A stretch of DNA of 64,000 bases from contig JAQPZY010001523.1 in NCBI GenBank assembly GCA_029931535.1, positions 2,636,001 through 2,700,000 of the forward strand, read 5' to 3'. The DNA is from Margaritifera margaritifera. Its lineage: Eukaryota > Mollusca > Bivalvia > Unionida > Margaritiferidae. The position numbers and the translations under genes were made by a program. Shown piece after piece: positions 33,300-45,414 of the stretch; within the stretch, counting starts at the first letter, position 1, and every line of letters starts with the position of its first letter. A model generated the notes under the pieces. That model did not search any database. It had not been told where the DNA came from and saw nothing but the letters and a program-made list of their open reading frames with translations.

Positions 33300-34370
33300 A
33301 ATCTGAATTGATTTTTACTGAAAGTCTTCATATGATGTCTAGTTTGTAATAAATAAAAATGATGCTACTCAGACATCCAATATGGCCACTACAGTGGCCA
33401 TCTTGAAAATCTTGTTATGACTACTTATCCTGAACAATTGGTCATATCAACTTGAGGCTTTCACTAAAACACGTCTTATGATGTCTGGTTGGTGATAAAT
33501 GAAAATGGTGCCGATCTGACAGCCAATATGGCCACCACAATGACCGGCTTGAAAATCTTGTTATTGCTAAATCTCCTAGACAGCTGTCATATTAACATTG
33601 TGCTTTCACCAAAAGACTAATTATGGTGTCTTGTTGGTCCTAAATGGAAATGATGCCAATCTGATATCCAATATGGCCACCAAGGCAGCCATCTTGAAAG
33701 TGTTGTTATTGTTACTTCTCCAAAACAGAAAGTCGTATCAGCATGGGATTTTCAACAGAAAACTTCTTAAGATGTCTTGTTGGTCCCAAATTAAAATGGT
33801 GCCAATCTGATGTCCAATATGGCCACCATGGTGGCCATCTTGAAAATCTCTACTTTTAAATGGAAAGTCATTTTGACATTGAGTTTTCATAAGACAAGTT
33901 CTTAAGTGCCTAAATTAAAATGATGCAAACTGGCCCACAGTATGGCCACCATGGTGGTCATCTTGAAAATATTGTTATCTCTACTCCTTCCAAATGGATG
34001 GCCATATCAACATGGGGTTTTCACCAGTAGACTTCTTATGGATACCTAAATGAAAATGGTGCCAATCATGCATCCAATCTAGCTGCTATGATGGCCATCT
34101 TAAAAAAAATTTGTCACTACTATCCATGATTGGATGGCTATATTGACATGGGGTTATCACCATAAGACTTCTAATGATGTCTACTTGGTCTTATTTGATA
34201 ATGGTGCTAATCTGACAATATGGCCAACACAGCAGCTAATTTGAAAATCTTGTAATCACTGAAGAATATCAGAGACTCGACGGTTAAAAGGAAGAAATGG
34301 TCTTATCTTGAATTTCTGGAAATTCTTTTTGGCCAGTTGAGGGTCAGCCCCTCTGAGGGACTCTTGTTTA
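33300..34370. repeat. head/array/tail element H, copy A (array plus tail)
   Basis: About six units of ~146 bp with the conserved pieces 'cttatgatgtct.gttggtcc', 'taaatgaaaatggtgccaat', 'ccaatatggccaccac' and 'ggccatcttgaaaatcttgt'. The array ends in the family tail (about 34255-34370), which contains 'tctggaaattcttttt', 'ccagttgagggtcag' and a small hairpin AGCCCCTCTGAGGGACT (34346-34362), then CTTGTTT. The family's 5' head is missing here. Confidence 0.88.
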
Positions 34371-34789
34371 TGTTTTTGTCCATTTGTATGTCAATCATCC
34401 ACATTTTTGTTTCCAGGGTGATACTCCAAAACCATTTAAGATATCTCTGAAATTTGATACATATATTGGGCTGGTTGTGTAGATGTGTCTTGTGCTATTC
34501 ACAATTCTTCAGTTCCAGTATTTTTAATCTTTTGTTCATTTCTCTGTCCATCCATCCATCAGTTAACCACTTTCATTACAGAGCAAAATTCCAAAACCAT
34601 TTAAGATAACAATGAAATTTGGTACATATATTGGGCTTGTGGTGTAGATGTGCCTTTTGCTATTCACAATTCTTCAGTTTCAATAGTTTTAATGTTTTTG
34701 TTCATTTCTCTGTTCACCCATCCATCAGTTATACCCACTTTTGTTTCTAGGACAGAATTCCAAAACCATTTAAGATATCTTTATAAAAG

Positions 34790-35050
34790 TTGGGACACAT
34801 ATTAGACTTGTGGTGTAGATGTGCCTTTTGGGACACATATTAGACTAGAGGTGTAGATGTGCCTTTTGGGACACATATACTAGTGGTGTAGCTGTGCCTT
34901 TTGGGACATATTATACTAATGGTGTAGATGTGCCTTTTGGGACACATAGACTAGTGGTGTAGATGTGCCTTTTGGGACACATAATAGACTAGTGGTGACG
35001 ATGTGCCTTTTGGGACACATAGTAGTCTAGTGGTGTAGATGTGCCTTTGC
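34790..35050. repeat. ~38-40 bp minisatellite, ~7 copies (inner array 1)
   Basis: The unit 'gggacacatattagactagt' plus 'ggtgtagatgtgcctttt' is repeated about seven times with small deletions. It corresponds to the 'ggtacatatattgggcttgtggtgtagatgtgcctttt' part of the surrounding 175 bp unit. Confidence 0.92.
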
Positions 35051-35514
35051 TATTCACAATTTTTAATTTTTAATATTTTTAATTTTTTAATATCTTTGTT
35101 CATCGATCCATCCATTATTCACACTTTCTTTTTAGAACTCCAAAACCATTCAAGATATCTGTATAAAACTTTATACGCATATTAGACTAGACAGTCCTGA
35201 TGTGCCTTGTGCTATTCACAAATTCTGTTTCAATATTTGTATTTTTTTTTTATCTGTTTGTCTGTCAGTTTGGTCCATTATCAGCACTTTAGTGTCTGGA
35301 AAAAAACTATAAAAAAATCATTCAAGATAAATCAATGAAATTTGGTACACTTATTGAACTATATAGTAGTGTAGATGTGTCTTTTGCTATTAACAATTCT
35401 TCAGTTTCAATATTTTTTATGTTTTCATACATTTGTCTGTTCAACCATGCATTCATCATTCACACTTTTGTTTCCAGAGCACAATTCCAAAACCGTTCTT
35501 GATATCTCTATGAA

Positions 35515-36290
35515 TCTTGGTACACCTGTTAGACTAGTGGTCCAGATATGAATCTTGGTACACCTATTACACTAGTGGTCCAGATATGAATCTTGGTATA
35601 CCTACCTATTACACTAATGGTCCAGATATGAATCTTGGTATACCTACCTATTACACTAATGGTCCAGATATGAATCTTGGTACACCTATTACACTAGTGG
35701 TCCAGATATGAATCTTGGTATACCTACCTATTACACGAGTGGTCCAGATATGAATCTTGGTACACCTACCTATTACACTAATGGTCCAGATATGAATCTT
35801 GGTACACCTATTACACTAGTGGTCCAGATATGAATCTTGGTATACCTACCTATTACACTAATGGTCCAGATATGAATCTTGGTATACCTACCTATTACAC
35901 TAGTGGTCCAGATATGAATCTTGGTACACCTATTACACTACTGGTCCAGATATGAATCTTGGTAAACCTATTACACTAGTGGTCCAGATATGAATCTTGG
36001 TACATCTATTACACTAGTGGTCCAGATATGAATCTTGGTACACCTATCACACTAGTGGTTCAGATATGAATCTTGGTACACCTAATACACTAGTGGTCCA
36101 GGTATGAATCTTGGTACACCTATCACACTAGTGGTCCAGATATGAATCTTGGTACACCTGTTACACTAGTGGTCCAGATATGAATCTTGGTACACCTATT
36201 ACAGTAGTGGTCCAGATATGAATCTTGGTACACCTATTATACTAGTGGTCCAGGTATGAATCTTGGTACACCTATTACACCATTGGTCGA
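35515..36290. repeat. 38/42 bp minisatellite, ~19 copies (inner array 2)
   Basis: The unit GATATGAATCTTGGTACACC followed by TATTACACTAGTGGTCCA is repeated about 19 times. A longer version with an extra 'tacc' (TATACCTACCTATTAC) is interspersed in the first half. It comes from the same part of the 175 bp unit as inner array 1, shifted slightly upstream. Confidence 0.95.
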
Positions 36291-36682
36291 GATATGCATT
36301 TTGCTATTCACAATTCTTCAGTTTCAATATTTTTTATGTTTTGTTCATTTCTCTGTCCATCCATCTTTCAGTTATACTAATTTTTGTTTCCGGGACTAAA
36401 CTCGAAAACCATATAAGATATCTCTATGAAATTTGGTACATATATTAGGCTTGTAGTGCAGATGTGCCTTTAGCTATTCACAATTCTTCAGTTTCAGTAT
36501 TATTTTTGTTTTCATCTGTTTATTCATCCATCCATCCATTATTCACACTTTCTTTTCTGAAGCAGAACTCCAAAACCATTTAAGTTATCTACGTGAAACT
36601 TTATACACATATTAGACTAGATGGTCCCGATGTGCCTTGTGCTATTTACAATTCTTATGTTCAGTATTTTTAGTTTTGTTTT

Positions 36683-37330
36683 ATAAGCTCTACTGGTCAT
36701 TGACCAAGACAGCTCATGGGATGGTTTGTTGTCCATCATCTGTGTGTCCGTTAGCACAAGTTTGTTATTGCTACTCTCCTAAACTGCTTGGAGGATTGCC
36801 ATGAAACCTTACACACACTTTCATCCCATGGTCTAGTTCTTCCTAGATGAAATGGTACTGCTCACAGTGGCCATCTTGAATAAGAACTTCTTATGATGTC
36901 TAGTCGGTCCTGAATGAATATGGTGCCGATTTTACGTCCAATATGGCCGACACAGCAGCCATCTTGAAAATCTTGTTATCACTGCTTTTCCTGAATGAAA
37001 ATTCATATTGACATGGATTTTAACCAGAAGACTTCTTATGATTTCTAGTTGGTCCTAAATGAAAATGGTGATAATCTGATGTCCATGATGACCACCACAG
37101 TGGCCATCTTGAAACTCTTGGTATCATAACTCCTCCTGAATGGATGGTTATATCAACATGGGTTTTTACTAAAAGGCTTCTTATGATTTCTAGTTGATCT
37201 TAAATGAAAATGGTGCCAATGTCCATAATGGCCACCACAGCAGCCATCTTTGAAATCTTCTGATTGCTGCTCCTCCTGAATGAAAAGTAGTATTGCCACG
37301 GAGTTTTCACCAACAGGCTTATCACATAAA
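36683..37330. repeat. head/array/tail element H, copy B (head plus array)
   Basis: The head reads CTCTACTGGTCATTGACCAA and continues with 'gctcatgggatggtttgttgtcc', 'agcacaagtttgttattgct' and 'ttacacacactttcatccc'. About three 146 bp core units follow. The tail is missing; the element ends near the G run at 37351-37362. Confidence 0.88.
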
Positions 37331-37855
37331 GCTTGGGGGATTTGAAGTGGGGGGGGGGGGGGAGAGAGAGAATTATGGATATTGTTCAACTCATCCATAA
37401 ATTTAATATCTAATCAGCAGTAATCCTCTATGTTTTGAACTTATAAACCTTGCAAACCCTAATGTGTTTATCTCATTCATCAGTCTAATTGTTTGACCTT
37501 CATCTTATTGCTTACAGTAAACCATCCTATTTTAGTCTCCTTCAATTTTGGTAAATATAGTACATGCAGCATATCAACAATTCAGACTTTTTGCAAATAA
37601 ATAGAGGATTTTACATTACAGCTCATTTTATTTTAAATAAAATTTATGAAGCAAGTTTAATAATTTCTATTTCTTCAATTCTTAACAAGCAAAAAATTGA
37701 AATCAGTCAAGAAGTTTCATACATTTTATTTGAATTTATAGTTTCGTTCAACCATACCACTCATGTGGCTTCATGAGATCTCTGCCATATGATGGTTTGG
37801 TACAAAACTGAGTTTTTCTTGTAATGCCACAACAAGGCTTTCCCAAAAATGGAAA
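37331..37855. other. gene-free intron sequence; G/GA run
   Basis: A G run (about 37351-37362) is followed by GAGAGAGAG. A 70-codon open stretch (37564-37776) is AT-rich, with no domain or splice context. Confidence 0.4.
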
Positions 37856-38275
37856 AGTGATTTCATTGGCTGATGAGATGAAGTGGTATCTTATATCATT
37901 AGCTGATGAGATGATGTGATATCTTACATCATTAGCTGATGAGATGAGATGATGTCTTACATCATTGGCTGATGAGATGAGATGATGTCTTACATCATTT
38001 GCTGATGAGATGAGATGTCTTACATCATTGGCTGATGAAATGTGGTGATGTCTTACATCATTGGCTGATGAGATGAGATGATGTCTTACATCATTAGCTA
38101 AGTAGATCAGATGATGTCTTACATCATTAGCTGATGAGATGAGATGATGTCTTACATCATTAGCTTATAAAATGAGATGATGTCTTACATCATTGGCTGA
38201 TGAGATGAGATGATGTCTTACATCATTAGCTAATGAGATGAGATGATGTCTTACATCATTGGCTGATGCCATAAC
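37856..38275. repeat. 33 bp minisatellite, ~12-13 copies
   Basis: The unit TCTTACATCATTAGCTGATG followed by AGATGAGATGATG is repeated with single changes (GGC for AGC, loss of one GAGAT). A short 'gccatgacatgtgtaat' repeat follows at about 38268-38325. Confidence 0.95.
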
Positions 38276-38325
38276 ATGAGTAATGCCATGACATGTGTGA
38301 TGCCATGACATGTGTAATGCCATGA

Positions 38326-39267
38326 GTGGATACTTTCACTAGTTAAGTATAAACAAATCTGAAATTGATGAACGCAAAAACATCATATCATGTTATAATG
38401 GATGAAATACATGTATACACCATGATGCTTCTTAGTCTTTACTATGAATAATTTTGTTGAGCTACCGTTATTGAAGAAGTGAATCATTAAGCTCACTTTT
38501 CTGCCAACTGGGACTATGGTGATTTAAGTTTGGATGCCATCAACTGCATTTTCAAATTTTGGTTAAAGATTTTCATTTGAGCTTCTGCTTTGGTCTTGGT
38601 TTGCAGATTCAGTTTCCCGGTTTAATTTGCAAAATTTTTAGCTCCTGAAAATTTCTTGATGTATAGCATGTCATTGATTGCATCAGAATGGGATAGCTGG
38701 CTTGTTACTCAATGATTTTATGTATTGTTTTTTTTTTATATATCAATATCAATATCAGTTGCATAGCATCAGCTGTTAAGGTCAAAAGGATGGCTGAGTG
38801 AAGTTTTGAGGCATTTTTGTCTTTACAGATTTATATTTTTTTTCTTTCATCTGGTAAGTACATGGAAGTATACATTGTCTAAAAGGTTATATAAATGCAA
38901 GCATAATTTTAAAATTCAATATGTTTTTCTCAAAAGGAAAGAAAATGTTGAAATCTGAATTTCAAAAATGTTACATTTTTTAAAAAAATATTAGTTAAGA
39001 AAAATTCCTCAGTCATCTAACCACATATATTTAGTAAGTTTTGTGATAATATAGTTTGGTATGTTTTAGTGATAGTACAGTTTAGTATATGTTTTAGTGG
39101 ACTATTATAGATATTTTTGATAAAATATTTTGTCTTTATTTTGTGACTTTTTAAGTGTATTTTGGGAATTGACATTTTTTAAAATGCTAGATATTAAATT
39201 TCCAATTTTTTAAACTTAAAATCTAAGCAAAATATTGAAAATGCCTAACATTGTTTGCTAAATCCAA
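38326..39267. other. gene-free intron sequence
   Basis: AT-rich, with no exon, RNA gene or element recognised. The short repeats 'atatcaatatcaatatcagt' (38740) and 'ttagtatgttttagtg' (39060-39100) are minor. Confidence 0.4.
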
Positions 39268-39488
39268 TACCATCTGTACTTGCTTATTAGTCAGGTCCAA
39301 CTGCAAACAACATAGACCCTGATCTGCTGTTGCATGATGCGCAGGCAAATCAAGGTTTAAATTATTTGTTCTACTGATTAGTCCTAACAAACTGCATAGA
39401 CCCAGATCTGTCAGTGCATGATGCAATGGCAGATCTGGGTCTATTCAGTTTGCAGTTGGACCAGACTCACAAGAGAGTATATATGGTA
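39268..39488. mobile_element. palindromic MITE, copy 5
   Basis: It runs from TACCATCTGTACTTGCTTAT to AGAGAGTATATATGGTA with TA borders (221 bp). The core 'catagaccctgatctgctgt' and its inverted partner 'agatctgggtctattcagtt' are clear. Confidence 0.92.
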
Positions 39489-39601
39489 GGTCCATAATAT
39501 CCCAAAATTTTTAAGAAAATAAGTTTGAGAGTATTTGAGTTATGAATGTTAAAAAATGTTAGGAAAGTTTTCAAGAAATTATAATTTTAATTAGGATAGT
39601 T

Positions 39602-39843
39602 GTTGTAGTGGGTTTAATGCCATTTTTCAGCACATGATAGGCTATACATGGCGGCCAGTTTTATCTGTTGGAGGAAGAACCCGGGAAAACCCCGGGAAGA
39701 ACCACCGGCCCACGGGAAGCTACTGGCAAGCTTTCTCACATATCCACATTGGCCGAGCCTGAGACTCGAACCCACGCAGACAGGTGAAATGGCAGTGATC
39801 GGTAAAGGCGAGCGCCTTAGACCACTCGGCCACCCGGGGCCCC
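39602..39843 (-). mobile_element. tRNA-derived SINE with 13 bp target duplication
   Basis: On the minus strand it starts GGGGCCCCGGGTGGCCGAGT. It has an A box TGGCCGAGTGG (plus 39822-39832) and a B box GGTTCGAGTC (plus 39763-39772). The A-B distance is long, as in a tRNA with a long variable arm (Ser/Leu type). The body contains a GC-rich inverted segment 'cccgggaaaaccccggg'. The element is bracketed by AATTAGGATAGTT at 39589-39601 and 39844-39856. It is a different SINE family from the one at 10411, with no poly(A) tail. Confidence 0.93.
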
Positions 39844-40103
39844 AATTAGGATAGTTAATTTCAGTTTTTCATTTAAGATGACTTTTCCTTTTCAGTGCAT
39901 GAATACATATACATATACTTTGATATTTCCATCTCTTTCAGGTTAAGAGAAATTAAAAATAAAGATATATACTTACATGTTCTACAATTAGCCACCCTTC
40001 TTACCTTAAATGTTTATTGTTGCCTTGAGTATACAGGTCTTGACATGATAGTGTAGAAAAAATTCACATATTGGCAGCAGCTACCAATTAAGAAAACTTC
40101 ATT

Positions 40104-40297
40104 GCCCAACTGCAGACAACATAAACCCTGATATGCCATCACACAATGGACTGATAGATCATGCTCCATGTTGTTTGTTCTGTTGATTACTCCTGACAAA
40201 CTGCATAGACCCAGATCTGCTGGCGCATTATGTGATGGCAGATCTGGTACTGTGCAGTTTGCAGTTGTACTCAATTTAAAAGTGAGTACATATGGTA
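40104..40297. mobile_element. palindromic MITE, copy 6 (left end missing)
   Basis: The right end reads AAAGTGAGTACATATGGTA with the TA border at 40296-40297. The core has 'cataaaccctgatatgccatc' and 'cccagatctgctggcgcattatg' in inverted orientation. The left terminal ~25 bp is lost or replaced. Confidence 0.87.
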
Positions 40298-41054
40298 ATT
40301 GTGCTATTTTTCCAGATGAGCCTGAAATATTCAGGATTATAATGTTCATTGTAGTTTCGAGCCATTTACAGATTTTTTTTATTGGGTAATAAAATCCCAT
40401 GGAAGCCCTAAGGGGTGAATAAGAATTGTCTTAAAGGTTGAGCAAACTGCTGTACACATATTTCAAGGAAAACCTCCAGATTTGTTGTCACATAATTGCC
40501 TTTGCAGATAATTTTAATCATTCTCATCTCTTTCTGGTGAGATTTGAATAACTTTGATGCTCCAAGTAATTGTAGTGATCCTTCTGAAATTGATAAGTTT
40601 TTCTTACAAGATAAAAAAAAAAAAATAGATCCACATATTGAAAGAAAGACAGAAAAAAAAACATTTCACTACTTTTTAACCATCAATGCAATACCTGCAT
40701 TTTTAATTTTTAATGTCATTTTTGGAACTTTGAATAATAAAAAAAAAATAGAGAAATCATTCAGTTTCCATAGCTTCAAACTACCGCTTATGATGCTATT
40801 AGTGAGGATATGTCATTGAATTGTGCTGACATCAGTGAGGTTATTATGACATGATAACAACAGGGCAGTTCAAAATGGCAACTATTTACATCCAAAGATG
40901 TTCTGAATGTATGATGCCCTTTAGTGTGAAGACATGGATCACATTAAATTGGTTTAATTCAGTTCCATTGTTCCTAATTAATATAGTTTATTTCATTTTG
41001 TTTTAGTTCTTTGCCAATAAGAACCAATACAAATGTGGTTTCACATCATGAAAT
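40298..41054. other. gene-free intron sequence
   Basis: Poly(A)-like runs at about 40611-40625 and 40737-40748. A 91-codon open stretch (40544-40819) is lysine/phenylalanine-rich because of these runs and shows no domain. Confidence 0.4.
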
Positions 41055-42170
41055 ACCTATTTTTTGACAAAGTCTGACTTGTAACATACCTCAATATAAG
41101 GTTACCTCACATAAATACCTTATTTTGACACAGTCTGGCTTTTAACATACCTCAATATAAGGTTATCTGACCTAAATGCCTTATTATGACAGCTTGGCTT
41201 TAACATACCTCAATATAAGGTTACCTCACATAAATACCTTATTTTGACACAGTCTGGATTTTAACATACCTCAATATAAGGTTATCTGACCTAAATGCCT
41301 TATTATGACAGCTTGGCTTTAACATACCTCAATATAAGGTTACCTCACATAAATACCTTATTTTGACACAGTCTGGCTTTTAACATACCTCAATATAAGG
41401 TTATCTGACCTAAATGCCTTATTATGACAGCTTGGCTTTAACATACCTCAATATAAGGTTACCTCACATAAATACCTTATTTTGACACAGTCTGGCTTTT
41501 AACATACCTCAATATAAGGTTATCTGACCTAAATGCCTTATTATGACAGCCTGGCTTTAACATACATCAGTATAAGGTTACCTCACATAAATGCCTTATT
41601 ATGACAGCCTGGCTTTAACATACATCATTATAAGGTTACCTCACATAAATGCCTCATTGTGACAGCCTGGCTTTAACATACATCAGTATAAGGTTACCTC
41701 ACATAAATGCCTTATTATGACACAGCCTGGCTTTTAACATACCTCAGTATAAGGTTACCTCACCTGAATACCTTATTATGACACAGCCTGGCTTTAACAT
41801 ACCTCAGTATAAGGTTAATTCACTTCAACATCTGTATATGTTATTATGACACAGCCTGGCTTTTAACACACCTCAGTACAAGATTACCTCACTTAAACAT
41901 CCTTATACCTTATTATGACACAGTCTGGTTTTAACATACCTCAGTATAAGGTTAACTCACTTAAAAATCTTAATACCTTATTATGACACAGTCTGGCTTT
42001 TAACATTCTTCAGTATAAGGTTACCTCTCTTAAATGCCTTATTATGACACAGTCTGGCTTTTAACATACCCCAGTGTAAGGTTACTCACTTAAACATCTG
42101 TATTCCTTATTATGACACAGTCTGGCTTTTAACATACCTCAGTATAAGGTTACCACACTTAAACATCTGG
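41055..42170. repeat. 58/61 bp tandem repeat with a 119 bp higher-order dimer
   Basis: The left part (about 41090-41570) alternates a 61 bp unit (ACCTCACATAAATACCTTAT + TTTGACACAGTCTGG) and a 58 bp unit (ATCTGACCTAAATGCCTTAT + TATGACAGCTTGG), four times. The alternation makes a 119 bp dimer whose copies are nearly identical. The right part (to 42170) consists of single diverged units, some with an added 'acatctgtat' insert. Confidence 0.95.
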
Positions 42171-42295
42171 ATATTTTTTTGGCTTCTGTGAACATCATTA
42201 TAATGAGAGAGAACTGTATATAAAGTTTGCTTGCTTGGTTGGCTAAGTGTGATGTAGAGGAATTTTAAAATTTTAAACTTGTTCCAATACTTTAG

Positions 42296-42487
42296 TTGGT
42301 TGTTTGATTGGTTTTTAATGGCACTTTGAGCACATTATTGGCTATATCATGCTGAGGAAATGGGAGTTAAGTGCCTTTCACAAGGACACACCGAGGCAAC
42401 CATCCTAGGCTGGCCTGGATGGGTATCAAACCATTGACAACTGGATTATGAGTGTACTACTCTAATAACTGTGCTACCTTGACTTCC
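42296..42487 (-). mobile_element. tRNA-derived SINE with 13 bp target duplication
   Basis: Bracketed by TCCAATACTTTAG at 42283-42295 and 42488-42500. On the minus strand a decayed tRNA-like head ('aaggtagcacagttattag', B-box relic TGGTTTGATACCC) is followed by the body 'ggttgcctcggtgtgtccttg' and 'aggcacttaactcccatttcc'. It has the same body as the SINEs at 52298 and 60891. Confidence 0.92.
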
Positions 42488-42500
42488 TCCAATACTTTAG

Positions 42501-43139
42501 CCTTGCATGACTTTATCATAGTTATGTGGCAATAAATCTGTGGACACTGAACTGCTGGGGAATTTTAGGAGTGGATGAGAGGGCACAGATAATTCATAGA
42601 ATTTTCTCAACTATCTATGACATATCTATTGCCAGTTTTTGACAGCCTATAATTTTTCACATAAAGATTTCAATCCAATGCCGAGATGCTCCTCAGTCAC
42701 TTTTTTCTGAGTGGAAAATACTGACTTTAAATATTATATAAATCATCACGTTCTATATACATGACAAAATATGTGGAATGAAAACTCAGCAAGACAAGCT
42801 TTGAAGCATCAAACCCATCAGTGGAGAGGGGCATCCCTCATGTTGACCTTATTGCAGAGATGAGGTGGTATTGTGCTGATCATGTATACCGGTAGGACTC
42901 ATGCATACCTCCTGAAGGGTTAGCCATGACCAAAGTGCATACCATGCCGGTGTCCGCTCACAGTGGAACACATTTTTTGCTAAGTGTATAAACTTCCACC
43001 TTGTGAGATGAAAGTTTTTTTGATGTGAACTCAGTTAAGGAACTTTAAGATGATGTACCATCAGAGAACATCTTGGACTTTAAGAGGGAATAAAGTTGAT
43101 ATGACTAATTTTGACCTTATATTTTAAGGATTTATATTT
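42501..43139. other. gene-free intron sequence
   Basis: No exon or element is recognised. The stretch 42820-42960 has slightly higher GC but no open frame of interest. Confidence 0.4.
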
Positions 43140-45187
43140 TTAGCCCTATTGGTCATAGACCAGAGAGCTTATGCTATGGTGTTGTCCTTCATCCATCTTC
43201 TCTCCATCCATCAATTAGCACAAGTTTGTTATCACTACTTCCTCTAAACTACTTGGAAGATTGGCAGGAAACATTACATACACACTTTCAGTACAAGGTC
43301 TGTTTGGTCCTAAATGAAAATCGTGCTGATCTGACATCCATTACATTTTTTTTTATAAACTACTTCTCATGAATTGATGGTCATACTTCTTATGATATCT
43401 GGTTGATCCTAAATGAAATTTGTGCCCCTTGAACACTCACTTTTGCCACCATGGCAGCCATCTTGAAAATCTTGTTATTGCAACTCCTAAATTAGTGGCC
43501 TTATTGACATGGGATTTTCATAGAAAGACTTCTTATGATGTCTTGTTGGTCCTAAATGACAATGGTGCCACTCTGACATCCAATGTGGCTAATATAGTGG
43601 CCATCTTGAAAATTGTATTATAGCTACTCCTCCTGAGTGGATGGTTGACATGAGGTTTTCACTCAAACACTTCTTTTGATTTCTAGTTGTTCCTAAATAA
43701 AAATGGTGCCAATCTGAAATCCAGTATGGCAATCAATTTTAAAATCTTGTTAATGCTACTTCTCCACAAGGAATGATCATATTGACATGAGGTTTTCACT
43801 GAAAGACTTCTTATGATGTCTAGTTGGACCTAAATGAAAATGTTGCTCCTTGGGCATCCTTTGAGACTTTTTATAATGTCTAGTTCATTGTAAATGAAAA
43901 TGGTGCTAATCAGACCTCCAATTTTATCGTCATAGTGACCATTTATAAAATCTTGTTTTCACAACTTCTCCAGAATTTATAGTCATAGTGGCATGTGATT
44001 TTCACTAAAAGACTGATATTTATATGTAGTTAGTTCTACCTTGGTAGCCATATTGAAAATATTGTTATAGATATTTCTCTTAAATGGATGACCATATTGA
44101 CATTTAAGAAAGCACAACAAAAAACCCCACTTCTTTCTTGAAATTTATAGTTATTCCTATATTAAAAAAGAATGCTGATACAACGTTCAAAATGGCTGCC
44201 TTGACTGCCATCCTGAAAATTTGTATATGGCAGCTTCTTCTGAATGGATGTTCTTATCAACATTTTCACTAAAAGATATTATAGCAATATGCATCAGGTT
44301 CTGAATGGAAAATGGTGTTCATCTGACCTCCAACATGGCACCATAATGGCCAGATAGAAAATCTTGGTATCACTACTTCTTTTGTATAAATGTTGGTGTC
44401 GGTTTTAATTGAAACACTTTTTGCAATATTCAGTTGGTTCTGAATGAAAATGGTACAAGTCTGACCACCAACATATCTGCACTTTTGTGAAGGAGTTCTG
44501 AAAACAAGACCTAATTGACTTTGGGGTCAAGTCAAAGGTCATTACTTGCATTTTTGTTCTTCATTGAGCTTATGAACAGAGTGACTTGTACATATACAAG
44601 TGAATTTTTACTAGACTTTGTATTTAGTTGCATTCCAATGAATAAGATTGATAAACAGCACTCTGACATTGATTTTAGGGTCAAAGGTCTTGACTCAGGT
44701 TTTTAACTGTACTGGCTTGTGAGCATGATAATACAAATAAGTATGAATGGATTTTTGTCAAACTCAGTTTATGGATATATCTGATGAATACCTTGAATGA
44801 TGCCACTTAAATAGTTTGGTTTCTTTTCCTCAAAAATATGAATGATAGATTTAACCAAACTTATCATATGGGTATAGTTCAGTGATTTTTTTGTCCATGA
44901 GATCAAGTTTAAGGTCAAAGGTCATGACAAAGAATTGTATACTGCACTTACAGGCATCTTGTGCAGATGTTAACTCAGACATGGAAGAAAATATTTTTGC
45001 CACCAAATTTGATACGTTGGATTTGGTTTAGTTTGGTGTTTTATGGTACATTTTCTCAAGAATATCAGATATAGTTTCAATACTCAGCAGTTACAAAGAG
45101 TAAAAGGACAGAAGAAACTGTCATATCTTTGATTTCTGGAAATTCTTTTAAGCCAGTAGAGTGTCAGTCCCTTGAGGGACTCTTTTT
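43140..45187. repeat. head/array/tail element H, copy C (complete)
   Basis: The head (43140-43300) reads 'ccctattggtcatagaccag' and 'agcacaagtttgttatcact'. The core holds about nine diverged ~146 bp units to about 44480. A second kind of unit with 'ggtcaaaggtcatgac' occupies 44500-44950. The tail (45057-45187) ends with 'tctggaaattctttta', 'ccagtagagtgtcag' and a perfect hairpin AGTCCC-TTGA-GGGACT (45166-45181), then CTTTTT. Confidence 0.88.
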
Positions 45188-45414
45188 AGCCTTTATCGTT
45201 TATTTTATATACCTGTTACAGAATTACATCTTTATATTTGATGTTTTATCTTGTAGTAATTCATGTTCATATTTATTTGGAAGGGTTTATCTTCCTTAAA
45301 TTCATTATATTTACATTTTTAAAACTTTACTTTTAATCAGCACTGTATAGCCATCATTGTGCTGAATTTCTGTTAAATCCTAATACATACATTCATATCC
45401 TAATTGCCCCTCAG
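45188..45414. other. intron sequence before exon F
   Basis: Short unique stretch with the acceptor region TAATTGCCCCTCAG at its end. Confidence 0.5.

Larger units (their letters stand above)
34371..36680. repeat. ~175 bp tandem array with two inner minisatellites
   Basis: The long unit carries 'ttgttcatttctctgtccat', 'ccaaaaccatttaagatatc', 'atgaaatttggtacatatat' and 'gtagatgtgccttttgctat'. Inside the array one short segment of this unit has been amplified twice on its own: at 34790-35050 and at 35515-36290. The array lies between the tail of element copy A and the head of copy B. Confidence 0.9.
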
